From contig NQMI01000115.1 in NCBI GenBank assembly GCA_002270565.1, positions 16,323 to 80,322 on the forward strand: a stretch of 64,000 bases of DNA. Direction: 5' to 3'. The position numbers and the translations under genes were made by a program. The notes under the pieces are model-generated. The model saw only the letters and a program-made list of their open reading frames with translations. It was not told where the DNA came from and did no database searches. Within the stretch, counting starts at the first letter, position 1. Each line of letters begins with the position of its first letter. Below are positions 44,077 to 55,245 of the stretch, piece after piece. This stretch comes from Stenocarpella maydis (Eukaryota > Ascomycota > Sordariomycetes > Diaporthales > Diaporthaceae).

Positions 44077-45469
44077 GTCTGTCGGATTGACTAGACTTCC
44101 CGCGCCGTATCCAAGAAGCGGCGTTGAGGAAATTCCGTACACGTTGGGCTGGTTTTGCTTGGGCCGGAGGTGGTTTTGGGATCTGTCTTGCTTCACTCGA
44201 CTCGAGTGGTCTGGAAAGTTTCGGGACTTGATGGGCAGTCCTAATGGTTCCGCTCACCCCTTTGCGATGGTTTATCTTCACGCGGAGTTGGGCTTGCATC
44301 AGGAAGCGCCCGAGGTAGAGGATGAGTGGGTTACAGGAGGAGAATACATATGGGAAGAGGGTGTGTGCCGAGTCCTTGCGAGACTCCTTGCTACGCCTTC
44401 TCGGGCACCAAATTGGCGACACAGGCTGATTGAGGGGCATCACAGAAGGTAAATTCTCGGCCTACCGATGTGGTTGCCCATTTAGATCTTCAATGCGACG
44501 ATGATTTCCCATGCGTGGGCTCAGCTTTCTTTACAGAAAAAAAATGCTAACAGGACAGTCTGCCGAGATTCATTTCAAGGTTTGCCATCCATTTCTTTAG
44601 TGTACCGACTTGGAAGTGTTGATCATTGCAGGCTTACGCTCATGACATCAAGCTTCCAACACAAGGGTGCAAGACAGCATCAATGTCAGTTGTACCTGAC
44701 ATCACACGTAATACCCACTTCTACTTCCTTGGACCTTACTAGTTCCGATTTCCATACTCGTCGAATAATAGCAGGCTAATACTCAATACTTCAATTTTCA
44801 AGCCCCCCGCCTCGTCTTCCAAAGATGGCCCTGAATGGTTTTCACGAAAGCCTTGTATATCTGTGCTAACCTCGGTGCTCCCCCCCTTTTTCTTTTCTTC
44901 TTTTCTTTTCTCTTTACTTTTCTTCAATTTGCAAGACTGTGTCATACTCAGACTATGCACCGTCTCGTCAGATGGGATGACATATCTGGCCGTAGCACGG
45001 GCTGTGGAGGACCAATTTCATAAGTGATTCCGTGGACGACTCTCGCTGAATCCTTGTGCCAAGAAGCCCAGGTGCCGTTTTCCGACTCGTTACGCAACGG
45101 AAGTCTCAACCAAGTTTGTGCAAATTATGAAGTGCTAAAAAAGCCCATAAGCCTCAGCGTGAGCACCGAAGACCATAGGACCTCATGCCTGGACTATTTA
45201 AAGTTATCAGGCAGTGCGACGAGTTCAATCGAACCAGCCATGCTTGGCGGGGCGAGCATTTGGAATGGCGTCCACGGTTCTGTTGTGTTATGGACACAAA
45301 ATATTTCAGACAGAAGTTAGCCCTCCTCACCCTGCTTCTACACTCACAATAAACATTCACCATGAGTTTACTCGGGTATGAAAGCCGCCCCCTCTCAGTA
45401 TGCCTGTCCTGCTAGCTAGCAACTAGGAAATCCTATCGGTCCGTTCAGCAGTCAACGAGCGCTCATCGT
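44077..45469. other. Intergenic, no gene seen
   Basis: Frames at 44057-44452 and 45024-45320 lack family likeness and consistent codon bias. A TTTTCTTTTC-type pyrimidine run occurs at about 44885-44930. Confidence 0.5.
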
Positions 45470-46318
45470 CATGTCGTCGCACGACGGCGCTAGCGGCAGG
45501 GCGACCGAGTACCTATAGTCCAAAGCCTTTTGGCCTCGAACCAGAGGTTATCGAATTGGTTATCAAGCAGGTCAGAATAGGAGAGGCCTCTCGGACACAC
45601 GGCTTGTACCCGAGGAGTTAGATGAGCCTGCCGCGGAAGAGCTTCTCTGGGATGTGTTTGTCTCTCGGGGCAGCCCACAAGATTTGGAAGGGCACCATCC
45701 AGGACGACAATATCCGCCAGATACCCTGGCACGCGATCATCCAGACGCACTCAGACAACAGGGAAGACAGCTCCGGCGACGCGAGGGAGGACGAGGAGAT
45801 TGACGACACTTCCGAGGACGTGGAATACAACCAGTGTGGGCCGGCCCAGGACCACAGCCGGGCCGAGCTGCGGAGCTTCCCAGACCATCTCTGCCCGGAC
45901 TGGCTGGAGCCCGCCTCCGGTAACCTCAAGGCCTTGTCTGTCTACAACGACGTGGATAATTGGGGCCCGATGCCGGGCTAGTTACTTCACGAGACTCAGG
46001 TCTGGAGCCCCTATCTCTTGGGCTAGACACGTTCGCGGACGACAGCGACCTCGACTGGATCGTCGCCATCAGTCCGCTCAAGAAGCTTATCCTGCACGAC
46101 TGCATGATTGCGTCGTGGATGACCTTCGGCCTCAACAACGAATGATCCCCTCGCCTTGGATGCCTGCGGACCAAGATGGGTCCCTGCAATCCTTGTTCGA
46201 CGGCGGGCCGTCCCCTCATGATGTCCACGAGGAGGCACTGGAGGAAGGCCGGAAGAGCTTGGATGGGCTGTTGGACAAGGTCGGGTGGCCGAGGGGGATG
46301 GGCGGTGGCGAACTCTAG
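45470..46318 (+). pseudogene. Frameshifted F-box/LRR-like gene remnant
   Basis: Protein-like pieces occur in three different frames in order: a possible N-terminal piece EVIELVIKQVRIGEAS near 45550; LEPASGNLKALSVYNDVDNW near 45905-45960; LEPLSLGLDTFADDSDLDWI then VAISPLKKLILHDCMIA up to 46145; and EALEEGRKSLDGLLDKVGWP to 46318. The middle pieces resemble the C-terminal leucine-rich part of the large fungal F-box family. A single-base frameshift falls near 45960, and no splice pair joins the pieces. It is best read as a decayed member of that family, less likely a real gene with unusual introns. Confidence 0.45.
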
Positions 46319-46891
46319 ACGTAGAACAAGCGTCGGCTAAATCAAAACTCCCCGAGCGAGAATTATGGAACTGATGATCGACCCTCGGCAGACTCCACTG
46401 CCTGTGATTGCCAGACCGCTCAATTGTACTCGGTGGGGATTACGGATGCCTGGCGCCTCATTCCCACCTCACCCACGGCCATCTCTTATCGAGCCAGTTT
46501 CTATGGCCGGGCTTCACGAGCCTTAGAAGTAGACAAGACAGTGGTGGGCAGGAATATCACCAAACAAACAAGGCTGAACAAGGTGTGGTGGGGGTGGGGG
46601 GGGTCAAAGATGTGGTATTGGCCTCGCAGAAATAGGATCTTGGCGACACTGCGAACTAACGATGCTCACAACGTGGGACCACGCCTTCTTTTGGTCATGT
46701 TTTTCGAAAAGTGTTTCTTGGAACAACCACAAGCCTTCACTTGACATGTAGCATGGTATCTATCTCATTACACATTAACCCCCCGTCCGTAAGTATGGTC
46801 GGTAATGGTGGTGTCCCAAGGCACACGCCCAGACGGGACAGCCCCTATGAACCACCCGTTCACACCCCTGTCCGCATCACCATCCAGGCTC

Positions 46892-47663
46892 CTACAGGGC
46901 GAGGGCGGCGAGGGCGGCAACACCGACCCAGCTGGCGACGACCTTGCCGGCGCCGGAGGTGGCGGCAGAGGACGAGGTCGAGCTGCTGGAGGCGCCGGTG
47001 CGGGTGGCAGAGCCGCTGGCGCTCGAGCCCTCGGAGGAGGAGGTGCCGGTGGCCGAGGCCGAGGCGGAGCCAGAGCTGGAGGTGCCGGTGGCAGAGGCGG
47101 AGGCGCTGCCGCTGCTGGCGGTGGACGAAGCTGTGCCAGTAGAGTCAGCCCGGGTGCTCGACGCCGAGGCGGCCGACGAGCCGGACGCGGGCGCGGACGC
47201 GGACGCGGGGGCGGAGGAGGAGGAAGACGAACTGGAGTCAGAGCCCTGGGTGATGTTGAACTGGTTCTGTACGGCGGGGGGGCATCAGCACGCGGATCCC
47301 AACTCGAGGACCTCACAGGCCTGGCGGCCCCGGGTGAGAGCTTACCGACTGGGCGTAGATCTGCTCGGTCTTGGTGCCGTTGGTGAAGTTGATGGTGTAG
47401 CTGTTGCCCTTGACGAGCTTGCTGCCGTCGATCTCGAAGGAGCCGTCGCTGGACTTGACGTCGGAGGCGAGCAGGATGTTGGTGGGCGGGTAGCTGGCCA
47501 TGTTGGACAGGTAGATGTCGAAGGAGGGCTGGTCGGTGGAGACGGTGTCCCACTTGATGGTCTCCTTCTCGCCGGTGCTCCAGATGGTGCTAGAGTCGGG
47601 GGAGGTGACCTTGAGGGCCAGGGCGCCGGAGGCGAGGGCGAGCAGAGCCAGGGAGGAGACCAT
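46892..47663 (-). CDS. GPI-anchored Kre9/Knh1-type cell-wall protein
   Basis: Two exons, 47663-47346 and 47266-46892, with a 79-bp intron encode 230 residues. A signal peptide (MVSSLALLALASGALA) leads into a Kre9/Knh1 Ser-Thr-rich GPI family domain. Its marks are LKVTSPDSSTIWSTGEKETI with KWDTVSTDQPSFDIYLSN, and SFEIDGSKLVKGNSYTINFT. After about residue 112 it is a Ser/Ala/Thr/Gly-rich stalk with two copies of SASATGTSSS, then a GPI signal (TSGAGKVVASWVG plus the hydrophobic end VAALAALAL). The domain is linked to beta-1,6-glucan assembly in yeast; many fungi have several such surface proteins with unclear individual roles. The leader contains seven AAGC tetranucleotides just upstream of the start. 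Confidence 0.9.
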
Positions 47664-49499
47664 TTTGAAGATTAGCGTGGTGCTTGCTTGCTTGCTTGCT
47701 TGCTTGCTGGTTTGTTTGTTGGTTTGTTTATCTGGTTCCGGGAAGAAGAGAACAACAAGACAGATGCGCGAGCGAGTGACGAATAGCTGGAGGCAACAAG
47801 TAAGCGATCGTGAGCGTGTCGTTGGGACAATGTCTGGCGATGGGGAAGACGGGAAAAGAGGCCCTCCCTCGTCCCGGCGACGCGGATGCACGTTGACCTT
47901 ATATCAGAGCCTATAGGATCAACAGAGGCGCATGGCTGTCAAGCGTCTGCCGTATCCCAAATTTAGCCCACGGTAGCTTCTTCCCCCCCTGCGAGTCAGG
48001 GGTTGGGCGAGGTGCCCGGCAGGGTTCAGCTGTCCTCGTGCAGATACGAAACGGCTGCTCATCAAATCGGCATTGGCCGACTTGCTGTTGATTCGTGTTT
48101 GTGGAGTGGCAGCTGGGGCCCACAGAGATGGTCTAGTGTGGTATACCTAGTGTAGTGTACGGAGTGGTGTACACCATACCGTCTGGCGTCGTCTGGCTTT
48201 TGCTTCCCGACCCCGGGAAAGAAGAGGAATGGGGCAAGGCGTGTGTGCCTGATGGGGAGCTGAGGGAGGAGGGCAAGACGCCGACATAGCCGAGAAAAAG
48301 GGGGCACCCAACCAGCCTGTATGTACGGAGGACACACTCCCTGCTTGGGGACTCCACGCAAGGACTCTGCTCGAGGGCTCCGGGGCCGTCTGGCTGCCAT
48401 TGTGCTGCTTGCTGCACGATACAAGCCAACCCCCTCGGGACCAGGCCCCCAGGACAAATCAACGCGTGCGTGTGCGCGCCGAGGGCGAGAGCTCATGCCG
48501 TGCCAGCGGGCTCTCCACCACACTAGAGCCTTATCATGCATGCTGTGGAGATGAGGATGGGCTGGGACGTGGTGTGCTGTGGCTCGCCTGGCCGGCTGAT
48601 TAGAGTTGATGTGACAAGCTGCAAGTGGAGGAGGATTCCACTAGCCTAAACAGAATCTTCCTTGCCCCTGGCGCTAGGACGGCTCGCCCAGTTCGTCTCG
48701 GGGTGTCCCCGGGCTGTCCTCACCCCACGAGGATAAGGCCCGAGATTAACGAGATTGACAGCGGGTCTGTGTGACGGTGGTGACCTGGCCCGCTGCACTC
48801 TTGCCTCGAACAAGACTCAGACCAATCCTTGCCAAGTTTCCCATTGTAATCATCACCCCAAAGCTTCTCGTCAGCACGCGCTCGTGATGGTCGGGTTTGC
48901 GCGCTGGAACAGGCAAGGATCTCTAGAGCCAGCGCCCAACACGGCCATTAGCCGGGAGCATCTCACGACGGCTGATAAGGATGATCCCTCCTCGCGCGAG
49001 CCTAATAAGAAGCACCACGATGACTCAGCCCGTCCCAGTCCCGCGTCCGCGAGGGCCTGGGAGGATGCCCCAGTTGCGCCACACGTCCATGCACTCGCGG
49101 GCATCCGGCCTGTTCTTCGCGGCCGAGATTAGGAAGGGCACTGGGCATTCTCCTCCCACCCGCGGCTCACTGGACAGCAGCCTGACACTGCGGACCTTTC
49201 CCGAGACACTGCAATGTAGGCCAGACCAGAGGGTTCGCATCGATTGCTGCAGTAAAAATAGCAGCCTCTGATAAACCCCAGTATATACTGTCGCGGGACG
49301 TCGCCTGTCTTAGACTCTTGTCTCGTAACGCCATCATGGATCCCACTATAAAAGCCCACTTGTGCCCACATCACCGCCTCAGCCGGGCCTCAGAACACCA
49401 CATCACCTCTTCGATGGGGCTGCTCCCTTGCATGTGAGACAGACTAAGCCTTACGAGACATGTCCATTTATGTACTGCATTCAATATATACGCCTGCGA
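47664..49499. other. Intergenic, 1.8 kb
   Basis: Upstream of the GPI protein gene. It begins with a GCTT tetranucleotide repeat (47682-47708) that lies in the leader. No supported gene or RNA. Confidence 0.55.
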
Positions 49500-49596
49500 A
49501 AAGGAAAAAACAAAAAAACCAAAAAAAAACCAAAAAAACCAAAAAAAAAACCAAAAAAAAACCAAAAAAAAACCCAAAAAAAAAACCAAAAAAAAA

Positions 49597-49689
<93 letters not shown>
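49500..49689 (+). repeat. Long A-rich tract: (CCAAAAAAA)n then poly(A) of about 90
   Basis: About 100 bp of A runs punctuated by CC or C is followed by about 92 uninterrupted A bases. On the coding strand of the neighbouring esterase gene it is a T-rich tract starting about 29 bp after the stop codon. Confidence 0.95.
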
Positions 49690-49694
<5 letters not shown>

Positions 49695-49718
49695 ACTGTC
49701 CCACTGCCTTCATCCCCA

Positions 49719-50706
49719 TCAGAACACCTGGAACTTCCTCTGAGCAGCTGTCGTCGCGTTGATAATACCAAACCAGGCCATGTCCTGGTCTCCCATTACC
49801 GGTACCGTGTGCCCGATACCCTCGCCATAAATCCCCACGACATTTTCTCCATACACATACTTGGTGTACACGGCAGAAGGCGTATGCTCCAATGTCTGCT
49901 CGGGTACATCCGGGTATCCAAACACGCCTGTCCACTGCTTGATGGTCTCATTGAAGTTCTACACAGATCTCGTCAGCTCGCGCGCAAAAAGGGCACCATG
50001 GGAGGTGATTGCTTACCGGGGGCAACAGGGCCTGGTCTGCGCTGCCATGGAAAATCAACATCTTCGGCCTCGGACCAGTGTAGCCCGGGTACATGGCCAG
50101 TGCCGTGTCCGCCCACTCCTTCTGCGCGTGGATGCTCAGGCCCTGCGAGCACGTCGAGTTCCAACCATCCACCGTGCCCGTGTAGAAGCAGCCCGCTGGC
50201 ACCCCAGAGTACACCGTCGCCGCCCTGAACACGTCCGGGTACGCCGCCGCCAGGACGTTGGTCATCATGGCGCCGGAGCTGCTCCCCGTCACGAACACCC
50301 GCGACGCGTCCGCGCCGTAGGTCCTGATGGTGTGCGCCACCATCTCCGCGATGGAGCTCGTATCCGCGCCGCCGCCGTGGGTCAGGGCCGCCTGCGAGGA
50401 GACGTCCCAGCATGTGCCATTGTACGGGGACTCCGGGTAGATCACGTAGAAGCCGTACTGCTCGGCCAGAGCTGGGTAGGGCGTGGCGTCGAAGTAGGCT
50501 TGCGCCGTGCCTGTGCAGAAGTGGATCGCGACGACGATGGGGGCGTTTGAGTTGTTTCCTGCGGAGCTTAGGGAGTCTGGTGCATACAGATACATCTTGG
50601 TCCCAGATGTATTTGGTCCGAAGTCTGTAACCTGCTGGAGTGACGCCGCTTGGGCGGTCGCCGCCAGGGCAGCGGCGCCTGCGATAAGTCGTGCGAGGGA
50701 AGCCAT
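49719..50706 (-). CDS. Secreted CE1 esterase (acetylxylan/feruloyl esterase)
   Basis: Two exons, 50706-50017 and 49958-49719, with a 58-bp GTAAGC...TGTAG intron encode 309 residues. A signal peptide (MASLARLIAGAAALAATAQA) precedes a family CE1 alpha/beta-hydrolase. The nucleophile elbow is VTGSSSGAMMTNVLAAAYPD, the acid is in LIFHGSADQALLPP, and the histidine is in GIGHTVPVMGDQDMAWFGI near the C terminus. FYVIYPESPYNGTCWDVSS fits the CE1 substrate-site region. There is no C-terminal cellulose-binding module. The enzyme would remove acetyl or feruloyl groups from plant xylan outside the cell. The second exon was placed by family order (NFNETIKQWTGVFGY). A long T tract follows the stop codon. 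Confidence 0.92.
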
Positions 50707-52431
50707 CTCAGTCGCTATGCTGTGTCCTGTCTGAATGATTGGGACGATCTGGCAGTTCTAGATCCACAGATCAACCAGTGTTTCCTTTTTCGCCACTGGG
50801 GGGGGGGGGTTCCTTTGAAGAAAGACACAGGAGACATCCACCAATGGAGTCAGCTGCGTTTGTGCCACTGCGGCCTCCGTCATGGAAGGTCAGGGGTCGA
50901 GGTCTTCAGGGGCAAGAGTCAGTCACCACTGCTTGAGTTCGTCGGATGGTTTGCTACGAGCACTGCAATATGCACTTACCCCTGTTGGGCAGCCGAAAGA
51001 TCAGGGCCCAGGCCTGGGAATCCGGGAGGCGCGGCATCAATTGTTCAGTGTCCTTCTGTGCTTCCACTGACTTGGCCCCGGGCAAACCAAGCGAAAGTTC
51101 ATGGCATTGTGGGGGGCTCACTCCAAATTCATGGGTGATGCATCTAGTTCTGCCCCTCGATGCAAACTGTTGACTTTCGAAGACCGCCGGTCTGCACCGG
51201 GGTCTGGCATGATGTGTATCGGCCCCTCCTCCAGACGGATTTTGCATGCGATATTTTGCTGCTGCGCCTGTCCCAATTGGAGGCTGGCCGCCCATTGGTT
51301 GAATAATGCATGGATGTAATATCGACAAGAACCTACAACCGCAACACGGCTGATTCCGGCCCCTGAAAATGATTCCAAGAGTTGATGAGATTTTTGCCCC
51401 CGAAAGCAAAGGTCCAGGTAGATAGTTGCCATGCGGCTAATTCAACGTTGAACTAAGCTCCAGGTAGGGCATTCGGCCAGGGTACGGGGAGCCACAGTAT
51501 CACTACCAGGGGCTTTTGGTTCTCCCTCGTCAATTTCCGCCGCAGTTGACTAGAGGTATCCTTTTTCCATGCCACGACGCGGAACATGATCTCAACGCAG
51601 ACGTAAATCTGTAGCAGGGAAAACTCGTACTGTGACATGACATTCATGGCCTCTTGCTGACGAGCGATGGCTGCAAGTTGACTGTAAGATCTGCCATTGG
51701 AAAGGGTGAACTTAAATATCCCTCGGCGATCCAGAAGAGTGAGTTATAATGGCAATCTGACAGCAGGCCCACCACGGAGTGCTGATTCAGTCCGGTGATT
51801 TGATTCCGTTTAGTTTCGAGCATGGTCGGCTGGACGCTGGACTGGGAACTACGGGTGCTCGATTGAACTGGTCACAGTGTAGAACTTGATAAGAGGGCTG
51901 GCTGACGGCTGGCCTATGGCAGTTAGTGTCTACTGATACCATCCAAGAGAATCGCTGATACTACCACTGTGACTCAGTTTGGTTGGCTGCCATCCCATGA
52001 CCCGGGCTGGCACTGCTTTAGTGAGGGTCGTCACCGAATATCTGATTTAATCCAGGAGCACCACGACAGCGAATGAAAGGCGTCTGTGACAGCACGCCGA
52101 CTCGGCATAGAGAAACACTGGGTGAGTCTTGAGCTTCGTGGCCCTTCCTTTCTCTGCTTGTCGGGAGCTAGTATGATCTCATTTCCAGACCACGTTGTCC
52201 AGTTCACCTGTGAGTGCCGGGTAATGTCCTGAGACCATCAAATCTGGATAGGATGGATTATATCTCCACCGGAGCCAGGTTGCATCTTCATCTTGAGACA
52301 CAAGGGCGGGAGAGACAGAGCGAGCACATGCTTTCATTCCCGCGGCTGTAAAATGCAGCCCCAGGTGACTGTTTCAGCCAGCCTCACACTATTCGTCAGA
52401 ATTCCCCAGCGAAGAGGACACAACGGCGACC
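50707..52431. other. Intergenic, 1.7 kb
   Basis: Between the esterase and the Zn2Cys6 gene. It has a G run at about 50801-50810 and no supported frame. Confidence 0.55.
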
Positions 52432-54450
52432 TCAGAAGAGCATGACAGCCCTTCCCCAGACCTTCAGCCCCTCAGCCAGAGTCCACTCCGGCCCAAGCTG
52501 GCCCCTCCGCGCCCACACTTCCTCCATGACGCGCAGCGCAGCCGCGATGGTCCCAAAGCTCGAGAGTGGACCCAGCGCCTCCACCATGGAGCGAAATATG
52601 CCCTCTTCTTCTGGGAGCGCAAGGCATCCCGTGACGCAAAACGGCCAGACGACGGAGCGCACAGAGACGGGCGCGGGGCTAGAGGTGAGCAGGGCGATCG
52701 TGGCAGCCACGCTGGCGCGAACCTCGGGGCAGGAGGGCTGCCAGCCCGACACGACGGTGGAGAGGTATGTGAGTGTGGCGCGGGCCCAGATCAGGCTGGT
52801 CCAGGTGGTGCTCGATCCTGGGATGATGGGCAGGCCGACGTTGTACTGGGCGATGAAGTCGATGGGGCTCACTGCGGCCGCCGGGGCAGCGGCGGCGGCG
52901 GCAGCACCGACGCTGCCCCACTCCTGTTCCAGGTATTCGATCAGAGTACGGAGGGGTGTATCAATCTGTGATGCGCGCGAGACGAGCTCTACCATGGACA
53001 GCGATGCTGTCCTTGTCATTTCCTTTTTCCAGGCGTGCAGGTTTGCCACCTGAGCCAGGAGGATGATGACAGGGTTCTTGACGCCAACCACGCTCTCGAG
53101 GTTGATCTGCGGGCCAGTAATGTCAATGCCGGCAGAGCTTCCCGAGACAGACTCGAGTAGGATGCTGTGAAAACTATACAGCCTTGGAGTTTTCTCCAGC
53201 GTCGTAGCAGAGACGACATCCGCAAACAGTAACAGTGCTGTGAAGAACCTCATGGCCGCCTGGTCAGAATTATGAGGATAAGGGTCGCCCGACTGCGAAT
53301 AGCCCAGCGTGGGCATCTGCGAGCCCGCACCAAGCTGCGCCGTTATCGAGTGCCAGCAATAGCGCTTCGCGTCGCCCTCCCCGCTGGACCCGTGGTGCTC
53401 CAAGATCTGCTCGAACATGACAAAAGCCCCTTCCAGGTGCACCATCCAGGTATCGACGCAGGCCATCTTCCGGGTGACAGCGACCTCGAAGAGGACGAGC
53501 TGGACGATGCTCTCCATGATGCGCGCGCTCTCGACCAGGTCCGACCCGACGCCCTTCTGGTTCACCGTCGCGACGTCGTTCTGCAGCTCCTTGAGGGTGA
53601 GCTCGTGCTGCTTCTCCAGCTCGGAGCGGTTGTGCTCGCGGCAGAGCTCGTGGCCCGAGATCAGGTTGTCGGTGGCGACGGCGAAGAAGTAGGTCGTTAG
53701 GGAAAGGGCCGAGTGCAGGAGGGTCCTCTTCCGCATCAGTAAGATCAGGAGCCACCCCCGGCCGGACTGGAGCAGGGGTGGCCGGTAGAAGGGGAAGAAG
53801 AATGGGACGACATAGTCGAGGTACATCGTGAGGAAGGTGAGCTCACGCTCGTCGAGGCTGTTGTAGGCCACTGAACTCGCGGAGATCGCTGATGCAATGC
53901 CTGGAATTGCCGTAGGAGGGGCAAAATTATGGCCCTGAACGTACATGCCGCCGTCCGCCGGTAACGATGTGCCCAGGTCGGAGGTCGTGGATGGAGAGGT
54001 GTGGTTATTTGTTCCGCCAGGCGAGGAGTTCTGCGGCGAGCCCCAGGAACTGCTCGCTGATGAGGCGCCGTGGTCAGGACCCACAGACGCACCCTTCTTG
54101 CTGTCATCGTGACGGCTGGTGGAGGTCACGTCGGGAACAGCGTCAGACATGGTCAACTCCTCAATGCCACCAGTCAGGTACTTTCTCTCCCTCCTCCAGG
54201 CAGCCTTTTTCTTGACCTCTAGCTTGACCTCCTCAGCCTTTTCGGCCTGCCTCTCGCCGCCATCCATCCACTCCGGCTTCTCGTCGCTGTAGAGGCATGA
54301 TATTTCGAGCGCGTCGCATGCTGCGCAGCGAGGCCGAGCCTCGTCACATTTCTTCCGGCGCAGACGGCACGTCCAGCAGCCGTCTGAGCTGCGTGCCAAC
54401 GGTTTGTTGGCCATGTTGCGGAATGTAGTCTTCACATTGCGGGCCCACAT
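52432..54450 (-). CDS. Zn2Cys6 fungal transcription factor
   Basis: An uninterrupted frame of 672 residues. The N terminus carries a complete binuclear zinc cluster: C-WT-C-RLRRKK-C-DEARPR-C-AA-C-DALEIS-C at about residues 25-52. A basic, Lys/Glu-rich helix follows that could act as linker and dimer element. After a Ser/Gly-rich linker (about 110-195), the rest is helical and fits the fungal specific transcription factor type 2 region (DERELTFLTMYLDYVVPFFF, LILLMRKRTLLHSALSLTTY, ARIMESIVQLVLFEVAVTRK). Either Met1 or Met13 (MANKPLARSSDG, position 54414) could be the start. Its targets are unknown. It is 44 kb from the anthraquinone-type genes, so it is not an obvious regulator of them. Confidence 0.9.
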   Translation of the reverse strand: MWARNVKTTFRNMANKPLARSSDGCWTCRLRRKKCDEARPRCAACDALEISCLYSDEKPEWMDGGERQAEKAEEVKLEVKKKAAWRRERKYLTGGIEELTMSDAVPDVTSTSRHDDSKKGASVGPDHGASSASSSWGSPQNSSPGGTNNHTSPSTTSDLGTSLPADGGMYVQGHNFAPPTAIPGIASAISASSVAYNSLDERELTFLTMYLDYVVPFFFPFYRPPLLQSGRGWLLILLMRKRTLLHSALSLTTYFFAVATDNLISGHELCREHNRSELEKQHELTLKELQNDVATVNQKGVGSDLVESARIMESIVQLVLFEVAVTRKMACVDTWMVHLEGAFVMFEQILEHHGSSGEGDAKRYCWHSITAQLGAGSQMPTLGYSQSGDPYPHNSDQAAMRFFTALLLFADVVSATTLEKTPRLYSFHSILLESVSGSSAGIDITGPQINLESVVGVKNPVIILLAQVANLHAWKKEMTRTASLSMVELVSRASQIDTPLRTLIEYLEQEWGSVGAAAAAAAPAAAVSPIDFIAQYNVGLPIIPGSSTTWTSLIWARATLTYLSTVVSGWQPSCPEVRASVAATIALLTSSPAPVSVRSVVWPFCVTGCLALPEEEGIFRSMVEALGPLSSFGTIAAALRVMEEVWARRGQLGPEWTLAEGLKVWGRAVMLF

Positions 54451-55245
54451 TGCTCACTGGCTGGTGTCAGAGTGAGCAACTTCCTTGGATCTATGTCGCG
54501 GAATAAAAGAGTAAGCGCCGAGGCAGTGTGGTCTTGGTAAGCCGTGCTGTGCCCAGTAGAGCGCAGTGGCACCAATGGTGCAACCCGTGGACCAGAACCG
54601 GCGTCACTGGGGTTCCCGAGAGTTGTAAGCGAGTCCCGCCAATGAGAGTTGCTTCTTTTGGAGTCGCCCAGGTTATCCTGTTCTGCGATATGAGATGATT
54701 CTCAGAACCGACTTGACCTGATGCGGCGTGGAGTCAAAGTTCACAATGGGTTATTAAGGGGATGATGGTTGATCAGCAGGGCCGCGTATCCGCTCAATCA
54801 TCCCTGCTTTTGGTTCTGAAGGCGGTCATGTGATGAGTCAGCATCCGCCCCAACCACTGTCGGTAGGGGGTTGCTCTCATCCAGGCCTTACCCAGGCCTC
54901 ATTCAGGCTTCCTCACCACATGACAAGGTAGTAGATGATGAACGTCGCGATTTGGGTCATTTTAGGAAGCAGCCAAAACAAAAAAAAAAAAAAAAAAAAA
55001 AAACGTCTAGGGTTCACTGAGAATAATATTAACACTTTCGCAGACACCAGCAACAGAATTCAAAGACGCACGCAGACCCAAAATGAGAAGAAGCAGAGCG
55101 ATGCAGCATATCATCCACAAGGGCGCCGTGGTCCTAACATGCCCTGATTTTGTTGTACATTTTTGTCCTCACACAATCGAGAGCCAGTCCCATCCTTAGC
55201 TTCCAAGCTATGTGCACATGCGACAGGCTAGCCGACGACAGCGTG
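54451..55245. other. Intergenic with A run
   Basis: Upstream of the Zn2Cys6 gene and downstream of the copper transporter. A run of about 25 A bases lies at 54978-55002. No gene seen. Confidence 0.55.

Noticed and set aside
44057..44452. A 131-codon plus-strand frame after the 792-residue gene
   Set aside because: It overlaps the end of that gene in another frame and has no recognisable motif; it may be 3' flank.
46805..47675. Gly/Arg/Ala-rich plus-strand frames of 193 and 243 codons
   Set aside because: They are antisense to the Ser/Ala-rich stalk of the GPI-anchored protein, which has a clear signal peptide, domain and GPI signal.
49362..50228. A 288-codon frame with a long poly-Lys run, and its poly-Phe antisense
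   Set aside because: Both are translations of the A-rich tract; the esterase gene explains the rest.
52432..54450. The Zn2Cys6 gene as regulator of the anthraquinone-type island
   Set aside because: It is 44 kb away, with housekeeping genes between, and its family subtype (type 2 region) is not AflR-like. No evidence links them.
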